This document shows positions 15,306-26,100 of a stretch of DNA of 64,000 bases, piece by piece (within the stretch, counting starts at the first letter, position 1; each line of letters starts with the position of its first letter). Source of the stretch: Clostridia bacterium (lineage in GTDB: Bacteria; Bacillota; Clostridia; Oscillospirales; Acutalibacteraceae); the NCBI GenBank assembly GCA_017461625.1, contig JAFTXJ010000002.1, positions 62,001-126,000 of the forward strand. The letters are read 5' to 3'. The position numbers were made by a program, and so were the translations under genes. The notes under the pieces are model-generated. The model ran no database searches. It was not told the DNA's origin and saw nothing but the letters and a program-made list of their open reading frames with translations.

Positions 15306-17408
15306 ATGACAAAACAGCACAGCTTTTTTGATGTGTATTATCAGGGCGGTGAAGTGCCCGAATTTTGTTACAGAAGCGGTAAAATGGTATATCAGGAGGC
15401 TTTTCAAGGTGGCTCACTTATAGCTCTTGGCTATAATAGTGCAGGGTATCCGCTGAATCTTCGCAAAAATGAAAAAACAAGGGTAAATATCAGAAAATTC
15501 TGCGAACCTTTTGCTTTCAACATTGAGCTTGACGGTCAGAGCGTTGACTTCGGCCTTGAGCTTGTTGACTTTAAAACAGAGAAAGACGAAACAAATCTCA
15601 AATCAACTCTTGTTTTAAAAAGCACAATTAAGCCTGTTGAAATCCGTGTTCACACTTTACTTGACGGAACGCAGATGTTTTCGAGATATATTGAAATTGA
15701 AAACCTTTCGGATAATAACATAAACCTCAGCCGACTCAGCCTTTTAAGCGGAGCACTTGAAGAGTTTGAAGCAACTGGCGATGATACATATTCAATCGGC
15801 TATTTTGATAATGATGAGTGGGGCAATGAGGGCGATTTTTCGTGGCATAAGCTTCAGCCTGATGTTACTTGCATTGACTCTCGCTTTGGCCGTGACCGTT
15901 TCAGGCATCCGCTGATTTTTATCAGGAACAATGAGTCGGGCAAAATCTGGTTTTCTCAGATTGCCTGGACAGCCGGTTGTTGCTTCACTGTTGATTATAA
16001 TTCAAAGCCACGCAAAGAGGATAAATATCTTTCTTTTAAGGCTGAGATAAAAGCACACAACCCTATGTATGTGCTTAAGCCTCACGAAACCTTTGTGTCA
16101 CCTGAGGTGCATATGGGACTTGTTCAGGGTGACCTTGATTTTGCCGTTAATGAGATGCACGCTCATATCAGAAAATCTGTATTGACTGCCCCTTGGGATT
16201 CTATGATTGGTTGCGGTATGGGTGCAGACCACGATATGAGTGTGGAAACATCAAAGTCATACATCCGTCAGTTTAAAGAAATGGGCGGAGAAGTGTTTAT
16301 CATTGACGCAGGCTGGGAGTGCCCTCCCGGTAAAGAAACTGAGTGGGGTCCATATAACGGTATTAATAACCCTGATAAAGACAGATACCCCAACGGAATA
16401 AAAGAGCTTTCTGATTATTGCCACGAAATGGGTATAAAATTTGCCATGTGGATTGAAATTGAGCGAATGGGCAATATGTGTGACGGATATAAAGAGCACC
16501 CTGAATTCCGTTCAAACGATGTTTTCGGCAAGCATAATCAAAACGGTGACCTCGATTTTTCAATTTCCGAGGCAGCAAAATGGGCTGAAAATGAGCTTGC
16601 AAGAATGATTGAAGAATATAACCTTGACCTTCTCAGAATTGACAGCAATTTTTCGTATCCATATGCATTCTTCAATATGGCAGACACAGGCTCAGGGGTT
16701 AAAGAGTGCGTTTCCCTTCGCCATTTTAACGGTGTATATAATATGTATCAGAATCTTAAAAAGAGATTCCCTGATGTTGTGTTTGAAAACTGTGCAGGCG
16801 GTGGCGGCAGAACAGACCTTGGTATGATGAAAGCATTTAACCACACCTGGGTTTCAGACTGTCAGGTTATGCCACAGTCGATTATTATTACAAACGGTAT
16901 GACCATGGCTTTGCCGCCTGAAAGAGTTGATCGACTTTTTGCAGGTATGAACTGTCAGAGCATAGGCGAGTTTGAAGCTCACCTGAGAAACACAATGCTT
17001 ACTCATATGTCGCTGAATGTTTTCTCGCCCTGTGACGGTGAAATCAATGCGGAACAGATGGAGTTTGTGCATCACAGCACAGATATTTACAAAAACTTTA
17101 TCAGACCGTTTTTGAGCGAGGCGATGATTTATCACCATACTCCCGAAGCAAGAAAAGATAATGTAACAATTCTTGAAGTTGCCTCACCAGACAAATCAAA
17201 AGGTGCAGCAACGGTTATTGCTCTTAAATCGGGAGCAGAGATAACCGTTAAGTTCAAGGGTGCTGATGCTTCAAAAATGTATAAGGTCACTCTTGATAAT
17301 AATCGAGAAAGCTTTGAAATAACAGACAGAGAGCTTCGTTATAACGGAATTAATGTTTATATTCCGTCAATTCTTTCGTCAGAGTTGATACTTTTTGAAG
17401 AAATATAA
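15306..17408 (+). CDS. GH36-family alpha-galactosidase
   Basis: 700 residues from ATG 15306 (AAAGGA nine bases upstream); no signal peptide, so it acts in the cytoplasm. The N-terminal beta-sandwich (about 1-280) precedes the TIM barrel: FIIDAGWECPPG, FAMWIEIERMG, the nucleophile strand LDLLRIDSNFSYP (Asp) and the acid/base region FENCAGGGGRTDLGMM (Asp). The usual GH36 nucleophile motif is K-x-D; here it is R-I-D, so specificity may differ from classical melibiases. It forms a two-gene operon with the MFS permease and ends at a strong terminator. An alpha-galactoside substrate is the family default. Confidence 0.85.
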   Translation: MTKQHSFFDVYYQGGEVPEFCYRSGKMVYQEAFQGGSLIALGYNSAGYPLNLRKNEKTRVNIRKFCEPFAFNIELDGQSVDFGLELVDFKTEKDETNLKSTLVLKSTIKPVEIRVHTLLDGTQMFSRYIEIENLSDNNINLSRLSLLSGALEEFEATGDDTYSIGYFDNDEWGNEGDFSWHKLQPDVTCIDSRFGRDRFRHPLIFIRNNESGKIWFSQIAWTAGCCFTVDYNSKPRKEDKYLSFKAEIKAHNPMYVLKPHETFVSPEVHMGLVQGDLDFAVNEMHAHIRKSVLTAPWDSMIGCGMGADHDMSVETSKSYIRQFKEMGGEVFIIDAGWECPPGKETEWGPYNGINNPDKDRYPNGIKELSDYCHEMGIKFAMWIEIERMGNMCDGYKEHPEFRSNDVFGKHNQNGDLDFSISEAAKWAENELARMIEEYNLDLLRIDSNFSYPYAFFNMADTGSGVKECVSLRHFNGVYNMYQNLKKRFPDVVFENCAGGGGRTDLGMMKAFNHTWVSDCQVMPQSIIITNGMTMALPPERVDRLFAGMNCQSIGEFEAHLRNTMLTHMSLNVFSPCDGEINAEQMEFVHHSTDIYKNFIRPFLSEAMIYHHTPEARKDNVTILEVASPDKSKGAATVIALKSGAEITVKFKGADASKMYKVTLDNNRESFEITDRELRYNGINVYIPSILSSELILFEEI

Positions 17409-17414
17409 AACAAA

Positions 17415-17437
17415 ACGGACTGCAAAATGCAGTCCGT
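17415..17437. terminator. Terminator of the permease-GH36 operon
   Basis: ACGGACTGCA and TGCAGTCCGT form a ten-pair stem, followed by AAAATTTT. Confidence 0.75.
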
Positions 17438-17464
17438 AAAATTTTGCCTATAAACAAGAAAACA

Positions 17465-17482
17465 GCCACCCTATTGGGCGAC
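17465..17482 (-). terminator. Terminator of the 5S rRNA transcript
   Basis: On the minus strand GTCGCCC-AATA-GGGTGGC (with two G-U pairs) is followed by TGTTTTCTTG, 14 bases after the end of 5S rRNA. Confidence 0.6.
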
Positions 17483-17495
17483 TGAATTCAGTTAT

Positions 17496-17611
17496 GTTGG
17501 CGTCGACCTATCTTCCCGGGCGGCTGCCCGCCAAGTATTTTCGGCACTGTTGAGCTTAACTACCGTGTTCGGGATGGGAACGGGTGGACCCTCAACGTCA
17601 TTAACACCAAC
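17496..17611 (-). rRNA. rrf: 5S ribosomal RNA
   Basis: The minus strand contains the highly conserved 5S core CCCGTTCCCATCCCGAAC followed by ACGGTAGTTAAGC, with terminal helix GTTGGTG pairing with CGCCAAC. The length is about 116 nt. No 16S or 23S sequence lies on either side: the upstream neighbour on this strand is a flavin reductase gene and the downstream neighbour is the GH36 gene. It has its own consensus promoter and terminator. Confidence 0.95.
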
Positions 17612-17649
17612 TGCTCGGAACGGTGGTCCGTTCCGTAAAGTGCTTGTAT

Positions 17650-17678
17650 ACTATACCACAAGAAAATGGGTTTGTCAA
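17650..17678 (-). promoter_or_regulatory. Promoter of the lone 5S rRNA gene
   Basis: TTGACA and TATAGT on the minus strand are 17 bases apart. The A-rich block CAAAAAAGTGTTGACAAA and spacer TTTTCTTGTG are nearly identical to those of the tRNA-Ser promoter 3.7 kb away. Confidence 0.82.
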
Positions 17679-17696
17679 CACTTTTTTGAAAATTTT

Positions 17697-18197
17697 TTAA
17701 TCTTTTTTCAAAACTTTTATTATTTCACCCACATAAGTTGCGTGAAAGTCGTTTGCTTTGTAGTTGTCGTCAATAATTGACCTGTCGAAGAAGCAGTCGG
17801 GGGTCATATCCTGAGCGTAAAGCTTTTTGCAAACAAGTACAAGATTTGCCTGAGCAAGATGAGTTGTGTTGTTCTCAAAAACAGGTGTAAGTCCTGTTTC
17901 TTTTGCTTTGTCAATGTCTCTGCCTGATTTTGCTCCGCAGATACGCAGTGCACCCTTGTAGCTTTCATCAAAGAATGAGAGGGTAAAATAATCGCTGTTG
18001 TCCATAAATTCTTTTGTGTATCTCTGAGGGCGAACAAAAACAAAAGCGACATCTTTGCCCCAAAGCTCACCTAATCCGCCCCAGCTGACTGTCATTGTGT
18101 TCCATCCGTCAGCGTTACCTGCGGTAAGAAGTGCCCAGTCTTCGGTGATAAGCTTGATTGCGTTTTTATCTATTTCTCTTGGTGAAATTTCTTTCAT
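17697..18197 (-). CDS. Flavin reductase family protein (FMN-binding split barrel)
   Basis: 166 residues with AAGGAG before the ATG. It follows the flavin-reductase domain pattern: N-terminal strand ALLTAGNADGWNTMTVSWGGLG, then VAFVFVRPQRYTKEF, the SLSFF-like YFTLSFFDESYKGALRICG and a C-terminal HATYVGEIIKVL strand. The family binds FMN and either reduces it with NAD(P)H or acts on electron-carrier partners. No partner is adjacent, and the 5S rRNA promoter begins right after its stop. Physiological substrate unknown. Confidence 0.8.
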   Translation of the reverse strand: MKEISPREIDKNAIKLITEDWALLTAGNADGWNTMTVSWGGLGELWGKDVAFVFVRPQRYTKEFMDNSDYFTLSFFDESYKGALRICGAKSGRDIDKAKETGLTPVFENNTTHLAQANLVLVCKKLYAQDMTPDCFFDRSIIDDNYKANDFHATYVGEIIKVLKKD

Positions 18198-18239
18198 AAA
18201 AACAACTCCTTTTTATAATAATATGTTTGCTTTAAAAGA

Positions 18240-18266
18240 AAATGCCGGGATAATGCCCCGGCATTT
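18240..18266 (-). terminator. Terminator of guaB
   Basis: AATGCCGGG and CCCGGCATT form a nine-pair stem; A and T flanks suit a factor-independent terminator nine bases after the guaB stop. Confidence 0.8.
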
Positions 18267-18274
18267 GAATTTGA

Positions 18275-19765
<1,491 letters not shown>

Positions 19766-19772
19766 TTAATTT

Positions 19773-19801
19773 ATTATACAACAGTTTTTAAATAACTTCA
19801 A
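19773..19801 (-). promoter_or_regulatory. Promoter of guaB
   Basis: TTGAAG and TATAAT on the minus strand are separated by 17 bases, about 40 bases before the guaB start and its AAGGAGG site. Confidence 0.75.
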
Positions 19802-19925
19802 TATATATTTTTTGACAGAAATCAAAAAATTATTAAGAAAACCGCCTCTTTTTTGTGAATAATTTGAACAAAGCCTCAAAGAATATAGTAGGATTTTAAA
19901 TCCAAATATTTTTCGGAGGCAAATT

Positions 19926-20072
19926 ATGTCAGACATTAACAACAATCAGAACAAAAAAGAGCAGAACTATAATAACCAGAAAAATAGCAATAACAACAAT
20001 TGCCCAAGCAATAAGCAGAGCAATAATCAGAACAACCAGCAGAATAAAAAGAATAATAACAACGCTTATTAA
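19926..20072 (+). CDS. 48-residue asparagine/glutamine-rich protein
   Basis: ATG 19926 has CGGAGG six to eight bases upstream and the frame ends with TAA at 20070-20072, directly before a strong terminator. The peptide begins MSDINNNQNKKEQNYNN and is built almost wholly of Asn, Gln, Lys and Ser, with a single Cys in NNNNCPSN and the ending NNNNAY. The ribosome site, terminator and isolation argue for a real gene despite low complexity. Small Asn/Gln-rich proteins occur in many spore-forming Clostridia, but I know of no established function. It may be a disordered or spore-associated protein, which is a guess. Confidence 0.7.
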   Translation: MSDINNNQNKKEQNYNNQKNSNNNNCPSNKQSNNQNNQQNKKNNNNAY

Positions 20073-20077
20073 TGCAG

Positions 20078-20103
20078 ATAAAGTCGCCCTTGGGCGACTT
20101 TAT
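20078..20103. terminator. Bidirectional terminator
   Basis: ATAAAGTCGCCC and GGGCGACTTTAT form a twelve-pair stem with a two-base loop between the Asn/Gln-rich gene and the converging subtilisin gene. Confidence 0.85.
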
Positions 20104-20109
20104 ACATAG

Positions 20110-21864
20110 TTATCTTATCTGAGAAACAAAATCGGTAAACACTCCGCACCTTGCAATAATTCCCGAATCGTCAGCATCCACATCGTTGTCAAAGTCAACA
20201 TCGCAGGCAAAGCTTATGCTGTCAGGTACAGCTCCTCCTGCAACGCTGTAATCGCACAGCAAAGCATCGCGGCCGTCACACTGAGCATCACCGTCAGTGT
20301 CACCGAAAATCACAATTTCATAGTCTCTGAAAATAGTGCCGGTGTTTGTGAGAACTCTTATTATAGTGCCTGTTCCGTTGCCGTTTTCGGTGGGTATAAT
20401 TTGATAACTTCCGTCACTGACGGCTATGTAAGATTCAATAGATATGTAGTTTTCATCAATTCCGTAAACTAAAGATGATGAATCATCAACCACAGCTGTT
20501 GAGCCGGCAATGGCATAAAGGGTGGGCATGGTATTGGGATAGCTGAGAAGTTTAACTGCATTAACCAATGGGAAAGTATAAGTTGTGTCTGTTACAACAG
20601 CAGAGTTTGATGTAACGGTATCTGTGCTTGACTTCATAAGTGAACGGCGGAACTCCTCAGGGGTGTGGTCAGGGTAGATTGAAAGATAAAGTGCCGCAAG
20701 ACCTGCGATGATAGGGGTTGCCTGAGAAGTGCCGGAAGATCTTGACGCAACATTAGTCGCAGAGCCGGAAATACCTAAAATGTTATATCCCGGGGCAGCT
20801 ATATTATAGTATTCAAGAGTAGGGTCGTAGTTTGAAAAATCGCAAAGCTCACCGTCGCTTCCGCATGCCATAACACCGATGACGCAGTCAAATGCAGCAG
20901 GGTAACGCAGTGAATCACTTGCACTTTCACTGTTGTTGCTTGCACTTGCAAGCACAATAATGCCTGCATCATAAGCGGCTTCACAAGAGGCATTAAGCAG
21001 AGCGTTTGCTTCGGTAGTGCTTAATGAAAGTGATATAATATCTGCTTTGTTGGAGATTGCATAGTTTATACCTGTTATAACAGCAGAAATTGAGATTGAA
21101 TTGGTTTTTGCTGAAACTTTGATGGGCATAATCTGAGCTTCAGGTGCAACGCCAATCAAAGAATAATTGTAACCGGCTGCACCGACAATTATTCCGGCAA
21201 CATTGTCACCATGACCTGTATCGGGTGAAACTTCACTTGTGCAGGTAACTGCATTGTACCCCTTGTTGCCTGCCGGGTCTTCCCATATTCTGCCTGAGTA
21301 TTCAGGGTTACTTAATGTAAAGCCGGAATCAAGCACAGCAATAACAACACCTTCACCAAGCGTGTCAAATTTTTCCCACGCTGTAGGGATGTTGAGCAAA
21401 TCTTCAAACCACCATTTTGTGTAGGTGTTGTAAAGACTTCTCGGTGAGGTTACTTCTGTAGGTATGGTGACAGAGTCTTCTTGCATAAGTCCGTTCGGAG
21501 AGGAGTATCCGACGCTTTCAAGCTCTGAAAGTTCGTTGCAGGCGGTTTCGACGTCGCCTTCAAAATAGCCGACAAAATATCCGCTTTTGGTTTTGGTGCC
21601 ATCGGGGTTTGTTTTAACGCTTGTGTCAAAAATTCTGTCAACCAGCAATTCTTTAACAGTGGTTATGCCGACATTTGCAAGCTCATCGGGAATATTTTCG
21701 TTATTTAAAAAATCATTCGTATCATTAACTGTTTGTGTGTATTCAAAAACAACTTCCCCTTCAACATATTCATCGGGATATTCCTGAGCAGTGGCACAAA
21801 AAGGCATAGCCGTAAAAGTTAAAACGGCACATATAAAAATTGAAAAAATTTTTTTGAAGCTCAT
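20110..21864 (-). CDS. Secreted S8 subtilisin-like protease with C-terminal dockerin-like module
   Basis: 584 residues from ATG 21864, seven bases after AGGAG; longer frames upstream lack a site. Signal peptide residues 1-26 (MSFKKIFSIFICAVLTF core). A pro-region precedes the S8 domain with Asp179 (VIAVLDSG), His218 (DTGHGDN) and Ser380 (SSGTSQATP). After a linker (about 450-518) come two EF-hand-like calcium loops at 521-532 (GDTDGDAQCDGRD) and 556-567 (DVDFDNDVDADD), each followed by a short helix, as in type I dockerins. The enzyme is thus probably secreted and docked on a cohesin scaffold or otherwise calcium-stabilised. It diverges from the deacetylase gene with only 40 bases between starts. 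Confidence 0.85.
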   Translation of the reverse strand: MSFKKIFSIFICAVLTFTAMPFCATAQEYPDEYVEGEVVFEYTQTVNDTNDFLNNENIPDELANVGITTVKELLVDRIFDTSVKTNPDGTKTKSGYFVGYFEGDVETACNELSELESVGYSSPNGLMQEDSVTIPTEVTSPRSLYNTYTKWWFEDLLNIPTAWEKFDTLGEGVVIAVLDSGFTLSNPEYSGRIWEDPAGNKGYNAVTCTSEVSPDTGHGDNVAGIIVGAAGYNYSLIGVAPEAQIMPIKVSAKTNSISISAVITGINYAISNKADIISLSLSTTEANALLNASCEAAYDAGIIVLASASNNSESASDSLRYPAAFDCVIGVMACGSDGELCDFSNYDPTLEYYNIAAPGYNILGISGSATNVASRSSGTSQATPIIAGLAALYLSIYPDHTPEEFRRSLMKSSTDTVTSNSAVVTDTTYTFPLVNAVKLLSYPNTMPTLYAIAGSTAVVDDSSSLVYGIDENYISIESYIAVSDGSYQIIPTENGNGTGTIIRVLTNTGTIFRDYEIVIFGDTDGDAQCDGRDALLCDYSVAGGAVPDSISFACDVDFDNDVDADDSGIIARCGVFTDFVSQIR

Positions 21865-21904
21865 AATGTCACTCCTGTAGGGGAAATTAATATCGGGTGA
21901 TATT

Positions 21905-22801
21905 TTGAAAAAGTTAATTTGTTTAATATTAAGTGTGTGTATTTTGGTTCTCAGCGGGTGCGTTTCGGATACGCAGAACAATACTGCACTCACTGATGAA
22001 AGCGGCCTTGATGCTGCCGCAACCACAGAAAAGTATGACACTTTCACAGGTAAAGCACCGCTGAAACCGATAAATTTTGATGTAGCAGACCCACAGAACA
22101 CAAAAGGACTTTCTACAAAAAAGATTGCACATTCCTTTGGTGTTGCTTCAAACGGTGAGTCTCATGAAATATCAAAGCAGTCACAAAAATATTTTGAAGA
22201 AAACAACGTGAATGCAATCACTTATAACACAAGCGGTGAAAAGGTGCTGTATCTCACCTTTGACTGCGGATACGAAAACGGCAACACAGAAATAATCCTT
22301 GATGTGCTTAAAGAAAAGAATGTGAAAGCAGCGTTTTTCTGTACGCTGATAAATATTAAATCCTCTCCCGAGCTGATGGCAAGAATTATCAATGAAGGGC
22401 ATATTTTGGGTAATCACTCGTCAAACCACCCTTGCTTTGATGAAATTTCAAGGGAAGAGATGGCACAAGAAATTGAAGAATGCGACAACTATTTAAGAGA
22501 AAAATTCGGCTACACTTCTCCGTATTTCAGGTTCCCGAAAGGGGAGTATTCCGAATGTGCATTGGATTTGGTGAACTCAATCGGGTTTAAGTGTGTGTTC
22601 TGGTCATTGGCTTATAACGATTGGAATACCGACAGTCAGAAGGGCGCAGATTATGCCTTTGAAACGGTGACATCACGCCTTCACCCGGGGGCAATAATCC
22701 TTCTTCATTCAGTGTCTTCCGACAACGCCGAGGCAATGGGAAGAATTATAGATTATGCCAGGGAACAAGGTTATTCATTCAAAACACTAAACGACCTCTG
22801 A
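21905..22801 (+). CDS. PdaA-like polysaccharide deacetylase lipoprotein
   Basis: 298 residues starting at TTG 21905. The signal peptide ends in a lipobox (VLVLSGC, Cys19), so it is a lipoprotein. The NodB domain starts at about residue 115: YLTFDCGYENGNT, then GHILGNHSSNHP (metal-binding His pair), YFRFPKGEYS, FWSLAYNDWNTDSQKG and AIILLHSVSSDNAEAM. These blocks follow Bacillus PdaA closely, the N-acetylmuramic acid deacetylase needed for muramic delta-lactam in spore cortex. The catalytic position usually TFDDG reads TFDCG here, as PdaA proteins also deviate there. Role in cortex is likely if the organism sporulates. Confidence 0.85.
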   Translation: MKKLICLILSVCILVLSGCVSDTQNNTALTDESGLDAAATTEKYDTFTGKAPLKPINFDVADPQNTKGLSTKKIAHSFGVASNGESHEISKQSQKYFEENNVNAITYNTSGEKVLYLTFDCGYENGNTEIILDVLKEKNVKAAFFCTLINIKSSPELMARIINEGHILGNHSSNHPCFDEISREEMAQEIEECDNYLREKFGYTSPYFRFPKGEYSECALDLVNSIGFKCVFWSLAYNDWNTDSQKGADYAFETVTSRLHPGAIILLHSVSSDNAEAMGRIIDYAREQGYSFKTLNDL

Positions 22802-22843
22802 TACCATTTTATCACAAAACAAAATTTAATACAACAAAAAGTT

Positions 22844-22877
22844 GAAACTCACCAATCCGCAAGGAGAGGCGAGTTCC
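22844..22877 (+). terminator. Probable terminator after the deacetylase gene
   Basis: GAAACTCACC and GGCGAGTTCC pair with few mismatches around an inner TCC-GCAA-GGA, followed by ATTTTTTG. Confidence 0.6.
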
Positions 22878-22933
22878 ATTTTTTGCAGGATATTTTATGA
22901 ACGTGTGGAGATGTATTTGAAAAAGATATTAAA

Positions 22934-23056
22934 ATGTATCAATAAAAGATACATATATTTCGCTTGATTTATTTTAGATTTGCAGTATAATTCTTTTGTA
23001 AAACGATTTTGATCATCTTAGAAAGGTTTTCGGATCAAATCATAATTATACTGCAA
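22934..23056. repeat. Nested inverted repeats with embedded promoter upstream of the M4 protease
   Basis: This 323-base gap (22802-23124) holds no gene. ATGTATC/GATACAT (22934-22954) is one hairpin. A larger one pairs TTGCAGTATAATT (22980-22992) perfectly with AATTATACTGCAA (23044-23056), and inside it GATTTTGATC (23005) pairs with GATCAAATC (23033). TTGATT (22964) and TATAAT (22986) with a 16-base spacer form a plausible promoter, so the -10 box is part of the repeat arm. Confidence 0.6.
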
Positions 23057-23124
23057 TAATAGTTTCTGAGGGAGGCAGATATGGGTTGCAGGGGGTAAAA
23101 TATTTTATATATGGAGGTTTACAT

Positions 23125-26100
23125 ATGAAAAAAATAATATCAATATTACTTGCAGTAGTAATGATGTTTACAATGCTTTTAGCACCTTCAACTGCACAGG
23201 ATGCTGCTGAAGATGCACAGACAAACTACAGCGAAAGCAACTTTTTTGAAGATTTATTTGAAGGTATTCATGGTATCTTCGGTGACATTCTTGCATTCTT
23301 TGGCTTGACATGCCCGATTTGTCGGGAAGTTCACGGTGAAGATGATGGAGAGACAACTTATAAATTAGATGTTGTTTCCTCGTTTGGAGGTGAAACTATT
23401 GATGTAACAGGCAGGTATAAGGAAGGCTCTGTTATTGAGATTTTAGCGCTACCTGATGATGGTTGGGAGTTCAGCAGATGGGAGTCAAACAATGGAGGCT
23501 GGTTTGAAAATGATGTAGATTCAAGCACGAAGTTTACAATGCCCAATGTGGAAACAACTATTGTTGCGGTATTTTCAAAAGCTGGACAAGAACCACTTAC
23601 AGAAGAGGAAGAAGCTGTTTATCGTGCTTATTATGGAACAGAAATTGGCTTTTCTGCAGGGGATTTCGCTGATTCGGTAACGCAAAAGTTAACTTTGCCA
23701 AAAACTTTTGGTGAAAATGAGCAAATGGTTGATATTGAATGGGTTTCAAGTTTAGAGAATTGTATTGATAAAGAAGGAAATGTTTCGAGAGATGAAAGTG
23801 AAAATAAAATAGTAGTTTTAACGGCAATATTTTCTAAAGGTGAAACCTCTTTTGAAAAAGAATTTACAGTGAAAGTAATCAAGGTTAGCGACATATTAAA
23901 AGATGAGATTGAAGATAGTTTAGTAACAGACTTGGAAGAACTGAATAAAGATGCAGAATATGAATTAGAAGTGGAGTACAATGAAGATGGTACGCGAGTA
24001 GAGTATATTAGCGGAACATATAGTGAAGTTGTCGTAGAATCAGTAGATAATGCACTGTTGTCTTTGTATTCTGTCAAAAGTATGATTGGTTTAAATGATC
24101 CATCGAGTCAATTGAAGTGGATCGCTACAAACTATGATGATGTTACTTTGAACTATAGCTTCAATCAAGAATATATGGGTATTGAAGTGTATGGTAGTAC
24201 AATTACAGTTAATGCTGAAAAAGAAACAGGGAAAACTTTATCGCTTTCAGCAAATGTTGTTCCCTATGAGGTTTTGAACACAGTGGATTGTAATGCAAAC
24301 TTGTCTGAAGATGAAATAACAGATTTATTTTTAGCAGATGGTCCGATAAAGAGTTGTTCGAAGGTAATTTATTCTTTGAATGAGTATAATGAGACACCAT
24401 TGTTGTGTTACATAATTGAAACCAGTGATGAAATGATAATCGTTGATGCAGATGAGGGTGTAGTAATAAATAGATATGATACAGTAACTAGTCTCGGTGA
24501 TTATAGTACTACAGGCAAGGGTAAAAACGAACAAGGCTCAACGATTACCTTTCCAGTACAGTTTCATCAGTGGGATTGGTGGTTTTATTATCAAGAAGAT
24601 GTTGTAAGAAATATTGAGCTTTTTGGTGGCAATCATAGTATGATTACCAAAGAGTTTAATACAGAATGGGGCGATCAAACAGCTAATTCAGCTTACACAA
24701 ACATAATTAAAGCATATGACTATTTTTACAACAAGTTTAAGAGGAAATCGGTTGATAACAATGGTAAAAAAATAGAAGTAAATGTTCATAATGAAAGGTG
24801 TTCTGGTACAAACAATGCCCATTCACATGGTAGTGATGGAGTATTTTGTTTTTTTGATAATTCCAGTGGAAATCTGCCAACAACTGCTGCTGGGTATGAT
24901 ATAGCAGTGCATGAGTATACTCATAATGTTTTTGGAAATATAATTAATACCTATTTTCCTTATTCGGGAGAGACAGGTTCCATTAATGAAGGTTATGCAG
25001 ATATTTTTGCTTGCTTTGCAGATATTGAAGATTGGTTGGTTGGAGAAGATTGGATAGAACTCAGAAATATAGCAAATCCAGAAAGTTTAGGATGTCCATC
25101 TAAAATAAGCAGTTCAGCATATTATATTGGAACAGACCAAAGCACACTAGTTCATACTAACGCAACTGTTGTTTCACATGCGGCATATTTAATGCATACA
25201 TATGGTATAATTGGATCTAGATTAGAAAAATTGTGGTATAATTCTATGAGTCAAGGCTATAATGCTAACTCAACCTTTAAAACCTTAAGAAGAAATGTTA
25301 TTCAAGCTGCAAAGAATAATGGGTTCTCTGATTCTGAACTAGCAAAAGTGAGAAAAGCCTTTGATGCGGTTGAGATTTATGACGAAAAGAGTGATTTGAC
25401 AATAAAAATTGTTGATAGTGAGAATAATATGATAAATCTTACTTCACTTAACGCAAGAATATCTCTTCAACGAACAAAATATGATGTTCCAGGAGTTAGT
25501 AAGAGTGTGAGTACAGTCATTAATCCAGTTGAAATTAAGGACCTTTATTTTGGCGACTATAATTTAAATATAGATGTTGATGGATATGTGCCGTTTGTAA
25601 GTAAAATAAATTTAGCAAAGAATTGTTGTCAAAATATTACAATAAAATTGGTTAAAGAAGGGGTTGCTAAAGTTTCAGGAACCATTACTAGTGCAACGAC
25701 AGCAAGACCAATTTCAGGAGCTATGTATGAGTTGTTGGCAGGTTTGAATATGACAACAGGAACAGTAGTTAAACAAGGCTCAACTGATTCAAATGGCGAC
25801 TATCTGTTCGAAATTCCAGCAGGATACTATACTATGATTGTATCAAGTGATGGATATGTTACGGGTTATTTCAACATAATTGTAGATGGAGGAAAGGAAA
25901 TCACAAATAATTTGAGTATATCCCCAGTTCTATCAGGAAAAGATTTTCGCGTTGTTTTAAGATGGGGCGCCAATCCGAAAGATTTGGATTCACATTTATT
26001 CGGGTATCTAGAAACGGGATCTGATTACCATATATATTATCGTAATAAAAATGCGTATTCCGATGGAAACAATATAGCAAATCTTGATGTTGACGATACT

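Noticed and set aside
14089-17408. Full polysaccharide-utilisation locus around GH36
   Set aside because: Only a permease and one cytoplasmic enzyme are present; no regulator, binding protein or secreted glycosidase is linked.
17415-17640. Remains of a 16S-23S-5S operon next to 5S rRNA
   Set aside because: Flanking sequence is fully explained by a terminator, a promoter and protein genes; no 23S 3' end is visible.
22980-23056. Phase-variable invertible promoter upstream of the M4 protease
   Set aside because: The segment between the arms is only 51 bases and holds no promoter of its own; no recombinase gene is near.
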